64,000 bases of DNA from contig NZ_BLJQ01000002.1 of assembly GCF_014132155.1 (NCBI RefSeq), forward strand, positions 438,845 to 502,844, given 5' to 3'. Numbering within the stretch: the stretch's first letter is position 1; every line of letters begins with the position of its first letter. The stretch comes from Gluconobacter sp. Gdi. GTDB lineage: Bacteria; Pseudomonadota; Alphaproteobacteria; Acetobacterales; Acetobacteraceae. The notes beneath the pieces are model-generated. The model did not search any database and was not told where the DNA came from. It worked only from the letters and a program-made list of their open reading frames with translations. The position numbers were made by a program, and so were the translations under genes. Positions 52,229 to 60,501 of the stretch are shown piece by piece.

Positions 52229-52995
52229 GGCATATCCTTCCTGAAAATTCCGATCCCCAAGGCGTAGGTGACGCTGGTGTGCTCTTTATCAAAACAGGAC
52301 ATGGCGCGCCTGAGTGCGTGTACTCCCGCAGGAGTGCTTCCTTTGCCAGGGAGAGACGCGCCGATCTGTTGCAATCTGCGGAGGAATGTTCTGGCGTTTG
52401 GGACCGGATCTTGCATGTTTGCGGTATGCCATTGGCCGTGCCCTCCAGAGGGCCATTCCTGCTGAAGCATGGGGGCGCCGGGATAGGATGGAACGCCGCA
52501 CGGGGCGTCTGTCTTCTGGCAAGCTGAGCGCCACTCTTTCAGGCTCCCTTCAAGCAGCGTTGCAATCATCAGAGTGCCACCCGGCGCCAATAAGCGGCAA
52601 AGACGTTCGAGCCCCTTGCTGCGGTTTTCAAACCATTGGAAGCACAGGCTCGATGCGATCAGGTCAAATGGTCCCGTCGCATCCGGGCGCTCTCCATCCA
52701 TGACCTTGAAGGCGATGTTCTTCTGCCCGTGAAGGCGCGATCTGGTGCGTGCGAGCATAGTCGGGGCGAGATCGGTGGCGAGAATAGCGCTGTTGGGGAA
52801 GCCTCTGGAGAGATGCTCTGTGAGGAAACCCGTGCCACACCCGAATTCGAGAATACGGGCCGGCTGAGTCTCGGTCACCTCAGCGACAATTCGCTCGGCC
52901 AGAAAAGCGGCGCAACGGCGCTGGATATCTGCCGCAGCGTCATAGTCCTCCGCCTCATCAAACCGGGTGACGATTTGGCGTTTGCGCTCATCCAT
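52225..52995 (-). CDS. bioC: Malonyl-ACP O-methyltransferase BioC
   Basis: BioC methylates malonyl-ACP to disguise it as a fatty-acid primer for pimelate synthesis. The 256-residue cytoplasmic protein has the SAM-binding motif RILEFGCGTGFLTEHLS near 47, LATDLAPTMLARTR near 72 and FDLIASSLCFQWFENRSKGLERLCRLLAPGGTL near 110-140. The start at 52995 (MDERKRQIVTRFDEAEDYD) matches family N-termini; the open frame extends upstream but that part lies in bioH. It overlaps bioH by 8 bases and bioD by 4. Confidence 0.92.
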   Translation of the reverse strand: MDERKRQIVTRFDEAEDYDAAADIQRRCAAFLAERIVAEVTETQPARILEFGCGTGFLTEHLSRGFPNSAILATDLAPTMLARTRSRLHGQKNIAFKVMDGERPDATGPFDLIASSLCFQWFENRSKGLERLCRLLAPGGTLMIATLLEGSLKEWRSACQKTDAPCGVPSYPGAPMLQQEWPSGGHGQWHTANMQDPVPNARTFLRRLQQIGASLPGKGSTPAGVHALRRAMSCFDKEHTSVTYALGIGIFRKDMP

Positions 52996-53614
52996 GCTGT
53001 TCGACCTGACGCAGCACAAAATCAGCACAGAGTTCAGGCTGTTCGAGAGGCAGAAGATGGCCGCCTTCAACCCTTTTACCCGGAACACTGAAACCTGCCT
53101 GGGCAGGAGGGAACGGATCTGACAGTCCTGTCATCCAGTGAAGCTGGTTCCCCCAGCGGGTCGCTGCATTGCGTTCATCGTTCTGAATCAGATGTTCCAG
53201 ACCCTGATTCAGAACGGCCGTCACGGGATCTGACGGAATAGGTTTGTCCGTTCCGCATCTCTGGCGGAAATCGTTCAGGACCGTTTTAGGGGAGCGTTGC
53301 AGCTGGCGCTTCATTCTTTCCAGAACGCGAAGGGGCACGCCTTCCGGAAAATCGTTGCTCTCAGAAAACCGTCCAAACCCATTGAACATGATGACCCCCA
53401 GGCATCCGGGAAGATCCTGTCCCAACAGGTCCAGTGTTCCTGCGGAATGGCCGATCGCCAGATAAGGTTGCTCCGGTTTAGGGGCTGCGTAATGGCATCC
53501 GAAATATCCCTTATCCACGACGGACGCTTTGAGGCTGGGAAGGTGCTGAAGCATTGGGTCCCAGAAAGACGCGTCAAATCCCCAGCCATGAACGAGATAA
53601 AGGGAGACGGTCAT
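52988..53614 (-). CDS. Pimeloyl-ACP methyl ester esterase-type hydrolase (BioH-like)
   Basis: This 208-residue alpha/beta hydrolase sits between bioF and bioC and is expected to remove the methyl group from pimeloyl-ACP methyl ester. It has LVHGWGFDASFW near residue 8, the nucleophile elbow GHSAGT with Ser near residue 57, the Asp in GLSDPFPP and the His in GGHLLPLEQPE. It is shorter than E. coli BioH but the triad is present. BioG- or BioJ-type naming is possible. It overlaps bioF and bioC, so it is in the operon. Confidence 0.85.
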   Translation of the reverse strand: MTVSLYLVHGWGFDASFWDPMLQHLPSLKASVVDKGYFGCHYAAPKPEQPYLAIGHSAGTLDLLGQDLPGCLGVIMFNGFGRFSESNDFPEGVPLRVLERMKRQLQRSPKTVLNDFRQRCGTDKPIPSDPVTAVLNQGLEHLIQNDERNAATRWGNQLHWMTGLSDPFPPAQAGFSVPGKRVEGGHLLPLEQPELCADFVLRQVEQHG

Positions 53615-54792
53615 GGCGTGTGCTCACATGCCAGCCGGACAACGGCCTCGCCTAACTGGGTAATCTGTGAATCTGTCAGTCCAGCGCGAAGGGCCAGACG
53701 CAAGCGTGCCGTTCCCTGAGGCACGGTTGGTGGGCGAATGGCTACGGTGAGGAAACCTTCGTTTTCCAATGCTCTGGCAACATCAAGCGCTCGCTGGGAT
53801 TCACCGATCAGGACCGGCACAATCTGTGTTGACGATTCTGCTGTCGAAAGACCGGCCGCGTTCAAAATCGTTCGAAGGTGTGCTGCCTGACCCAACAGTG
53901 TCTGCCGTTCACGGTCCATCGTCGGAATAATGTCCAGCGCGGCATCAATGGCTCCCAGGACAGCGGGCGGAAGGGCCGTACTATAAATAAAGCCCGAAGC
54001 GTGATTGAGCAGATAGTTACAGAGAGGCCTGGAGCCCGCGATATAAGCTCCCATTCCCCCAAGGGCTTTGCTGCATGTGCCCATTGTCAGATCAGCCAAA
54101 CCGCCGGAAAGCCCATGCCCGTGGTTTCCAAGAACGCCCGTGGCATGTGCCTCATCGACATACAGGAACGCATCGTAGCGATCGGCCAGCGCGCGTAGGG
54201 CAGGAATGTCTGCGCGGTCCCCATCCATGGAAAACACGCTCTCTGTTACGATCATCCGCAAGCCAGGCTTGGTGGCTTCCCGTTTGAGCAGTGTCTCCAG
54301 ATGCGCAAGATCATTGTGGCGAAAACGATGCTGTCGTACGCCCGCTGCTGCGCAGCCGTGATGGAGGCTGGCATGGTTCAGCCGGTCGGAAAAAACCAGC
54401 ATCGGATGACCGGTCCGAGCAGTCGAGAGGGCGCACAGGGCAGGGACCACCGAGGCATTGGCTTGCCAGCCGGATGCAAAAAGCAGCGTGGCCTCATATC
54501 CTTTGAAGCGCGCCATCTTCTGCTCGACAGCCTGGTGGATTTCCAGCGTTCCACTCACAAGGCGGGACGCCCTTGCCCCCGTTCCAAAGCGCAAAGCCCA
54601 GTCAGAGGCACGTTCTTTGAGTAGTGGGTGGTCGGCAAGGCCCAGATAATCATTTGAAGACACATCAATCATGCGACGGCTGTCTCGCAGGACGGTCTGT
54701 CCGTCCCGAGTGACCGGACGCAATGTTCGCCGTGTTCCCACAGTTTCGCGGTCGTGAAGGGCGGATGTGAAGTGGGCGTCAAACAGGCTCAT
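53611..54792 (-). CDS. bioF: 8-amino-7-oxononanoate synthase
   Basis: BioF condenses pimeloyl-ACP (or -CoA) with alanine using pyridoxal phosphate. The 393 residues show the alpha-oxoamine synthase fold: SSNDYLGLADHPLL near 45, FGTGARASRLVSGTLEIHQAVE near 70, VDEAHATGVLG near 212 and the PLP-binding Lys 242 in GTCSKALGG. The length is normal. Its start overlaps the bioA stop and its stop overlaps the bioH start, each by four bases, so the genes are translated in a coupled chain. Confidence 0.94.
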   Translation of the reverse strand: MSLFDAHFTSALHDRETVGTRRTLRPVTRDGQTVLRDSRRMIDVSSNDYLGLADHPLLKERASDWALRFGTGARASRLVSGTLEIHQAVEQKMARFKGYEATLLFASGWQANASVVPALCALSTARTGHPMLVFSDRLNHASLHHGCAAAGVRQHRFRHNDLAHLETLLKREATKPGLRMIVTESVFSMDGDRADIPALRALADRYDAFLYVDEAHATGVLGNHGHGLSGGLADLTMGTCSKALGGMGAYIAGSRPLCNYLLNHASGFIYSTALPPAVLGAIDAALDIIPTMDRERQTLLGQAAHLRTILNAAGLSTAESSTQIVPVLIGESQRALDVARALENEGFLTVAIRPPTVPQGTARLRLALRAGLTDSQITQLGEAVVRLACEHTP

Positions 54793-56072
54793 GCGTTGTT
54801 CCGGAGAACAGTGACAATGCTGGCTGTCAGAAGAGAAAGATCTTCGTCGCTAATCGTGAACGCTGGCGTCAGATACACAATGTTCCGGAATGGGCGGATC
54901 CATGTCCCTTGGTTCACGAACGCGCGGCGGAGGACGTCAGGGTCCGCAATGTTTTCCAGTTCCACCACGCCGATTGCACCTAGCACGCGAACATCTTTCA
55001 CGCCGGGAAGTCCGCGGCATGGTTCCAACTCCCGTTGGAGCTGAACTGAGATGCGAGCAACCTGTTCCAGTCTTGGCTCCTGTTCGAACAGATCCAGTGA
55101 CGCATTCGCCACGGCGCAGGCCAGCGGGTTGGCCATGAATGTTGGCCCGTGCATGAGCGCCTTGCCAACTTCTGTGGAGAGAAACGCTTCGAAAACGCCT
55201 TGTCTCGCCACGGTTGCAGCCAGAGCCATCGTGCCGCCGGTCAGAGCCTTGGAAAGGGCGATGATATCGGGGACGATCTCGGCCTGCTCGCAGGCGAACA
55301 TCGTTCCGGTTCGGCCAAAACCGGTAAAAATTTCATCCAGAATGAGCAGAATGCCGTATCGGTCACAAATGCTGCGAAGGCGCTGTTGAACGTCCGGACT
55401 ATGGAACAGCATTCCGCCTGCTCCCTGAACCAGCGGCTCCGTGACGATAGCGGCTACTGTATGCCCTTCAGCGTCCAGCAGGGCTTCAAGTCTGGCCATG
55501 CTGTCATCATCAACTGGAAGATCCGCAAGGATCTGGCGGGGAAGAACGCCCGCGAAAAGGCTGTGCATGCCCTCTTCCGGGTCGCAGATGGACATCATGC
55601 CCAGTGTGTCCCCGTGATAGCCGCCCCGGAACGACAGCATCTTTGTCCGGCCATGCGTGCCACGGTTGATGTGATACTGAACTGCCATCTTGACGGCGAC
55701 TTCCATCGCCACTGAGCCAGAATCTGTAAAAAACGTGCGTTCAAGGTCGCCGGGCAGAAGTTCAGCCAGACGTGCTGCTAGACGCCGGGCCGGTTCGTGA
55801 ACCATTCCTCCGAACATCACATGAGGCATGTCGCTGGCCTGCCGAACGAGTGCCTGCTGAATGTGAGGGTGGCTATAGCCATGGCAGGCGGTCCACCAGG
55901 CAGCGACTCCGTCCACGAGTTCGCGCCCGTCTGACAGCGTAATCCGGCTTCCGGACGTGCGGATGGCTTCCACAGGAAAAGGAGCCGTCTGCATCTGGGT
56001 GTAGGGCAGCCAGAGGTGGGGAAGGTCGACAGCGGACCGGTTCGCCCCGGTGGATGATGATTTGCAGGACAT
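54789..56072 (-). CDS. bioA: Adenosylmethionine-8-amino-7-oxononanoate aminotransferase
   Basis: BioA converts KAPA to DAPA using S-adenosylmethionine as amino donor and PLP. The product has HLWLPYTQMQ near residue 19, GVAAWWTACHGYSHPHIQQAL near 52, SFRGGYHGDTLGMMS near 148, LDEIFTGFGRTG near 248 and the PLP Lys in ALSKALTGG near 276. The frame runs up to 56252, but the start is set at the ATG of MSCKSSSTG (56072): it puts HLW near the family position and a GGGA lies 11 bases upstream. Other ATGs at 56090, 56108, 56120 and 56141 are possible. It is the first gene of the operon. Confidence 0.88.
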   Translation of the reverse strand: MSCKSSSTGANRSAVDLPHLWLPYTQMQTAPFPVEAIRTSGSRITLSDGRELVDGVAAWWTACHGYSHPHIQQALVRQASDMPHVMFGGMVHEPARRLAARLAELLPGDLERTFFTDSGSVAMEVAVKMAVQYHINRGTHGRTKMLSFRGGYHGDTLGMMSICDPEEGMHSLFAGVLPRQILADLPVDDDSMARLEALLDAEGHTVAAIVTEPLVQGAGGMLFHSPDVQQRLRSICDRYGILLILDEIFTGFGRTGTMFACEQAEIVPDIIALSKALTGGTMALAATVARQGVFEAFLSTEVGKALMHGPTFMANPLACAVANASLDLFEQEPRLEQVARISVQLQRELEPCRGLPGVKDVRVLGAIGVVELENIADPDVLRRAFVNQGTWIRPFRNIVYLTPAFTISDEDLSLLTASIVTVLRNNA

Positions 56073-56267
56073 GCCAGCGTTTTCCCGCATGGCTGGAGGC
56101 AAGTCCATCCCCCCGGTCATGATGCTGTCACAGGTTATCATAAAAAGGTCACGCTCTAACGGGAAACGATCTGGCATGAACCCCGTTATTGCAGCGCCCT
56201 GGCTGGTGTCAGTGGCGTGGAAAGATAGGTTCTTCCTGGGGCGGAAGGGCAACTGAGGTCAAGACTG

Positions 56268-56471
56268 ATGCTGAATTCCAAGGTTATTCATGTGAACGGC
56301 GTGTTTCTGGGCACGGCCATCATGAATCGTGGGATGGATACTCTCCGGTTCTACGCAACGCATGAAAGTGTACGCGCACTCCACAACACCTGCATGCCGG
56401 ATCTTCTGGCTCTGTACTGTCAGGTCAGACGCCTGTTCAACAACAGTCGCCTGACATTCCAGCCAGCCTGA
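56268..56471 (+). CDS. Small conserved-looking ORF of unknown function
   Basis: This 67-residue frame runs from the ATG at 56268 to 56471, with GAGG 9 bases upstream of the start. The sequence is MLNSKVIHVNGVFLGTAI and then a Leu/Arg-rich helical part with VRALHNTCMPDLLALYCQVRRLF. There is no signal peptide or membrane helix. It fills the gap between divergent bioA and convergent selO. It has a plausible ribosome site and balanced composition, but I do not recognise a family. Confidence 0.5.
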   Translation: MLNSKVIHVNGVFLGTAIMNRGMDTLRFYATHESVRALHNTCMPDLLALYCQVRRLFNNSRLTFQPA

Positions 56472-56477
56472 AGATTT

Positions 56478-57932
56478 TCAGGTCCCACAGAACGTATTGC
56501 GGACATGCTCGTTCGAAGCTGGTGGCAGATCGAGCCCGTCATTGGCGTCCTCGAACGGGCAAGCGAGGGCTGCGGCGAGCTGGTGGAAGAGGGTATAATC
56601 CCCAGTTAGTGCAGCTTTGATGGCTGCTTCAATCCGGTGATTACGGGGAATAATGCGAGGATTGCTCGCCTGCATGAGCGCAAAACGCGCGTCAGCCGTT
56701 TGATCTTCCGTATCCAGTCTTTCTTTCCAGCTTTGTAGCCACGAAGTGGCAGCTTCCCTGTCTTTGAACTGAGACAGAAAACCTGTGGCGTCGTCTGTGC
56801 GGGCCACGGTATTCAGGTGTCGGAACGTGAGCGTAAAGTCCGCCTCGTCACGATGCATCATGGTTAAAAGACGGGAGATAAGGGTCGTATCCGTCCGACC
56901 TTCCGAAAACAGGCCGAGCTTTCGACGCCATCCGGAAAGATAAGTCTCCCCGAAAATGCTATCGAAACGGCTCAGCGTGTCTGTCGCAAGGCTGACTGCG
57001 TGATCAGTATCGGCATCAATGCATGGCAAAAGTGCTTCTGCCAGACGACCCAAATTCCAGAGCGCCATATCCGGCTGTTGTCCGTAGGCATACCGGCCAT
57101 TCTGATCAATGAAGCTGAAGACTTTTCCGGGGTCGTAGCTATCAAGGAAAGCGCAGGGGCCAAAGTCGATCGTTTCTCCCGCAATGGACATGTTGTCGGT
57201 GTTCATGACGCCATGAATAAATCCGACCAGCATCCATTGGGCAACCAGCCGAGCCTGGCGGTCAACCACAGCATTTAAAAGCTCCAAGGCCCGGTTGGGG
57301 CTGTCTGCTAATTCAGGATAGAGCCGTTCAATGACATGATCTACGAGGAGCGTCAGGCCCTCCCGATCCTGGCGTGCAGCGAAAAACTGGAATGTCCCGA
57401 CCCTGACGTGCGTAGAGGCGACCCGTGCAATTACGCCCCCCGGCATAAGCGTCTCTCGAACGACACTCTCACCCGTCGTGAGGGCTGCAAGCGCCCGTGT
57501 TGTGGGAATGCCGAGTGCGGCCATGGCCTCGCTGACCAGGTACTCCCGTAACACAGGGCCTAGGGCCGCATGACCGTCTCCCCGGCGGGAAAATGGCGTA
57601 GGGCCTGATCCCTTGAGGTGCAGATCCCAGACTTTGCCTTGTCTGTCCGTCAGTTCTCCGACCAGCATTGCGCGGCCGTCTCCAAGGGACGGAACGAAAT
57701 GTCCGAATTGATGCCCGGCATAGGCCATCGCAACGGGTGGCGCTTCATCGGGGCGCTGTCCCTGGCTGAGAAAAGCAAGGCCTTCTTTTTGACGAAGCCA
57801 GGGACTGTCCAATCCCAGACGTGCTGCAAGCGGTTCGTTCAGAGCAATCAGTTGTGGATTGCGGAAAGGGCGGGGGGCCAATGCGCTGGAAAAGCGCTCG
57901 GGCAGAGAGGCATAGTGCCGGGAGATCTGCAT
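56478..57932 (-). CDS. selO: SelO (YdiU) pseudokinase-fold AMPylator
   Basis: SelO transfers AMP to protein Ser, Thr or Tyr residues and is linked to redox stress. The 484 residues include AYAGHQFGHFVPSLGDGRAMLVGEL near 72, DLHLKGSGPTPFSRRGDGHAALGPVLREYLVSEAM near 105 and GFIHGVMNTDNMSIAGETIDFGPCAFLD near 240, the pseudokinase active-site region. The conserved C-terminal Cys (NTFCGT) replaces selenocysteine of animal SelO, as is usual in bacteria. It stands alone. Confidence 0.92.
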   Translation of the reverse strand: MQISRHYASLPERFSSALAPRPFRNPQLIALNEPLAARLGLDSPWLRQKEGLAFLSQGQRPDEAPPVAMAYAGHQFGHFVPSLGDGRAMLVGELTDRQGKVWDLHLKGSGPTPFSRRGDGHAALGPVLREYLVSEAMAALGIPTTRALAALTTGESVVRETLMPGGVIARVASTHVRVGTFQFFAARQDREGLTLLVDHVIERLYPELADSPNRALELLNAVVDRQARLVAQWMLVGFIHGVMNTDNMSIAGETIDFGPCAFLDSYDPGKVFSFIDQNGRYAYGQQPDMALWNLGRLAEALLPCIDADTDHAVSLATDTLSRFDSIFGETYLSGWRRKLGLFSEGRTDTTLISRLLTMMHRDEADFTLTFRHLNTVARTDDATGFLSQFKDREAATSWLQSWKERLDTEDQTADARFALMQASNPRIIPRNHRIEAAIKAALTGDYTLFHQLAAALACPFEDANDGLDLPPASNEHVRNTFCGT

Positions 57933-58275
57933 GCAAGGTCCTTGTGTGCCCGTGGGACAGAGCTTTGAGAGATAGGTTCCCCGCCCGAGAAATAAAAGAA
58001 ATCAAGAAATTTTCTGGACACTTATTTCTTTGCAATATGCGCCCAACGGACGCGGAGAAGTCTGGTTATAACAACTCCACGTCCAGTTATTGGCTTTATC
58101 TTTGTGGAAACCCGAGCAGATTCGGTCGTGGGCTGACTGTATTTTGTAAAGATTTTTTCCTCGCGAAGAGAAGGGGGAGGTGACGGAAAAGATAGTATTC
58201 TCTATTCATGAAGTATGAACGGGCATTTCTGCCTTTGATGCCGCCTGTGCGGGACCACAGCATAGAGGACGTTTC
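57933..58275. other. Divergent intergenic region between selO and the type I secretion operon
   Basis: About 340 bases contain no convincing gene. Weak 8-bp inverted arms AAAGAAAT (57995-58002) and ATTTCTTT (58024-58031) lie near the selO start. AGAGGA, the ribosome site of the exporter gene, sits at the right end. Promoter elements could not be fixed. Confidence 0.5.
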
Positions 58276-60498
58276 GTGGATCAAACCCAGCGCGTGTCTG
58301 GCCCCGGAAGGGATGTAAGCCCGGCAGTCATCCGACTATATGCCGCTTTGGCTGCAGCCCGGTTTCATGGGCTTGAGCTCGATATCCGAGATTTTGCTGC
58401 GGAGCCAGGAGAGGATTCTCCTTCCCCTGCATCTCTTGCGCGCTGGTTGAATGAGCAGGGAGCTGTTGCCAAGGGAATGCGCTTGAAATGGCGCTACCTG
58501 GTTCGGCTTCAGAACACTCCTCCTGTGGTTCTGATGTTCAAGGATGGCTCGGCCGGCCTCATGGTCGCGACGAACCCTGAAAAGGGCGTTGTCTGGCTCC
58601 GTGATCCGATGGGCGGGGATGGCGACACGCCGATCCCGGTAGATGAACTCCGTCTGTCGCAGGTTTGGACGGGTGACGTGCTTCTTGTGAAGCGTCGTCG
58701 TGATGAATCTGAGTCTGATGCGCGGTTTGATCTTCTCTGGTTTGCCAAAATGGCAATGCGCGAGAAGAAGATCCTCCGGGATATCGCTTTTGCCTCCATG
58801 GTGCTCAGTATTCTACAGATCTTCCCAGCCCTGATCGTCATGCAGGTTCTGGATCGGGTCGTAAATTATCATTCCATGGCGACGCTGGTATCGTTGTCGT
58901 CGTTTGTGCTGATCCTGACTTTCTATGAAGTACTTCTGACATACGCTCGGCGTGAACTGTCACTGGTTCTGTCGTCGAGGCTGGATGCAAGGATTTCGCT
59001 GCATGCATTCAATCGGTTGCTTGCTCTCCCGCTGGAATTTTATGAGCGGGAACAGACCGGTGAAATCCTCGGGCGTTTTGTCGCGATTTTCAAAGTCCGT
59101 GACTTCCTGACTGGTCAGTTGATGTCCACTATGCTGGACCTCTTCACACTCCTCGTGATCCTGCCAGTTCTCTTTCTGCTCAGTTCTACCCTGGCCTGGA
59201 TGACGCTGGCTGCTGCCGGATGTATCGGCCTGATTGTGGTTATGTTCCTCCCGGCTGTTACCCGCGTCATGGGACGGCAGATCCGTGCGGAAATGAGCCG
59301 CGGATCGACGCTGTATGAAACCATTGCTGGCATCCGGACTGTCAAAACACTGGCTCTTGAGGCAACTCGCCGTGAGGAATGGGACCAGAAAACTGCTGAA
59401 GTCGTGCGCTGGAAGCTTGCAGCCGGACGGATGTCAAACTGGCCTCAGACTCTCGTTATGCCGTTTGATGCGTTTATCAACCGTGGCGTGATCCTTGTGG
59501 GTGCCTATCTTGTGCTCACCAATGCAAGTCACATGCAGGCCGGTGCTCTGGCCGGCTTCATGATGTTGGGTGGACGTGTCGCGGCTCCACTGGTGGGGCT
59601 GGCAAAGTTGATGGAATCCATCAATGAAGTGACCGTGTCTCTCGGGGAAGCTGGTGCAGTTCTGAACCAGCCGACAGAGACCAAAGCCCTGACAACGGGC
59701 ATGCGGCCTCGCATCAAGGGCGCTCTGTCTTTCATGGGTGTTAATTTTTCCTATCCTGGCTCGACTACCAAAGCCTTGGACGACGTGTCGTTCGAAATTC
59801 CTGCGGGAACGATGCTCGGATTGGTCGGACGTTCTGGCTCTGGTAAATCGACAGTTACCCGTCTCTTGCAAGGTGTGAGCCGTAATTACACCGGGTATTT
59901 ACGCTTGGACGGTGTTGATCTTCGTGAAATCAACCTGACTCATCTGCGTCGTTCTTTCGGTGTGGTTCTACAGGACAATTTCCTCTTCCGCGGAACGATC
60001 CGCGAAAATATCACAGCGGGCCGTCCTGGACTGACGATTGATGATGTCGTCCGGGCTGCACGTCTGGCTGGTGCTGAAGAGTTTATCGAAAGAATGCCAG
60101 CCGGGTATGATACCTGGATCGAAGAGGGCTCGACCAATATTTCCGGTGGTCAGCGCCAGAGACTAGCAATTGCCCGTGCTGTTATCAGTGATCCGAAACT
60201 GATGATTCTGGATGAAGCAACCTCTGCACTTGATCCAGAATCTGAAGCATTGGTGAATGCTAACCTGGAGCGCATTGGTAAAGGCCGGACAATGGTGATC
60301 GTCTCTCACCGTCTGTCGTCTCTGGTCAACTGTCATCAGATCGCTGTGATGGACAGGGGCAAGCTGATGGATATTGCACCGCATCATGTTCTTCTGGAAC
60401 GCTGTGAAATCTATCGCACCCTCTGGATGCAGCAGAATCGTCATATGAATGCGTCTGCCGCTGCCAGTGATGCAGACCAACTGGCCGAAGGAGAATAA
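58276..60498 (+). CDS. Type I secretion ABC exporter with a Cys-less C39-like domain
   Basis: This 740-residue inner-membrane ATPase has an N-terminal C39-peptidase-like domain (about residues 1-150), six membrane helices (about 165-440) and an ATPase domain. Walker A is GRSGSGKST near 518, the signature is ISGGQRQRLAIARA near 621 and Walker B is LMILDEATSALD near 642. The peptidase-like domain lacks the Cys of active C39 proteases at the expected place (ALAAARFHGLEL), so it is a docking domain, as in HlyB. That implies a large RTX-like or adhesin substrate not in view. The start is GTG with AGAGGA 6 bases upstream. HlyD follows after 3 bases. Confidence 0.9.
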   Translation: MDQTQRVSGPGRDVSPAVIRLYAALAAARFHGLELDIRDFAAEPGEDSPSPASLARWLNEQGAVAKGMRLKWRYLVRLQNTPPVVLMFKDGSAGLMVATNPEKGVVWLRDPMGGDGDTPIPVDELRLSQVWTGDVLLVKRRRDESESDARFDLLWFAKMAMREKKILRDIAFASMVLSILQIFPALIVMQVLDRVVNYHSMATLVSLSSFVLILTFYEVLLTYARRELSLVLSSRLDARISLHAFNRLLALPLEFYEREQTGEILGRFVAIFKVRDFLTGQLMSTMLDLFTLLVILPVLFLLSSTLAWMTLAAAGCIGLIVVMFLPAVTRVMGRQIRAEMSRGSTLYETIAGIRTVKTLALEATRREEWDQKTAEVVRWKLAAGRMSNWPQTLVMPFDAFINRGVILVGAYLVLTNASHMQAGALAGFMMLGGRVAAPLVGLAKLMESINEVTVSLGEAGAVLNQPTETKALTTGMRPRIKGALSFMGVNFSYPGSTTKALDDVSFEIPAGTMLGLVGRSGSGKSTVTRLLQGVSRNYTGYLRLDGVDLREINLTHLRRSFGVVLQDNFLFRGTIRENITAGRPGLTIDDVVRAARLAGAEEFIERMPAGYDTWIEEGSTNISGGQRQRLAIARAVISDPKLMILDEATSALDPESEALVNANLERIGKGRTMVIVSHRLSSLVNCHQIAVMDRGKLMDIAPHHVLLERCEIYRTLWMQQNRHMNASAAASDADQLAEGE

Positions 60499-60501
60499 GA
60501 C

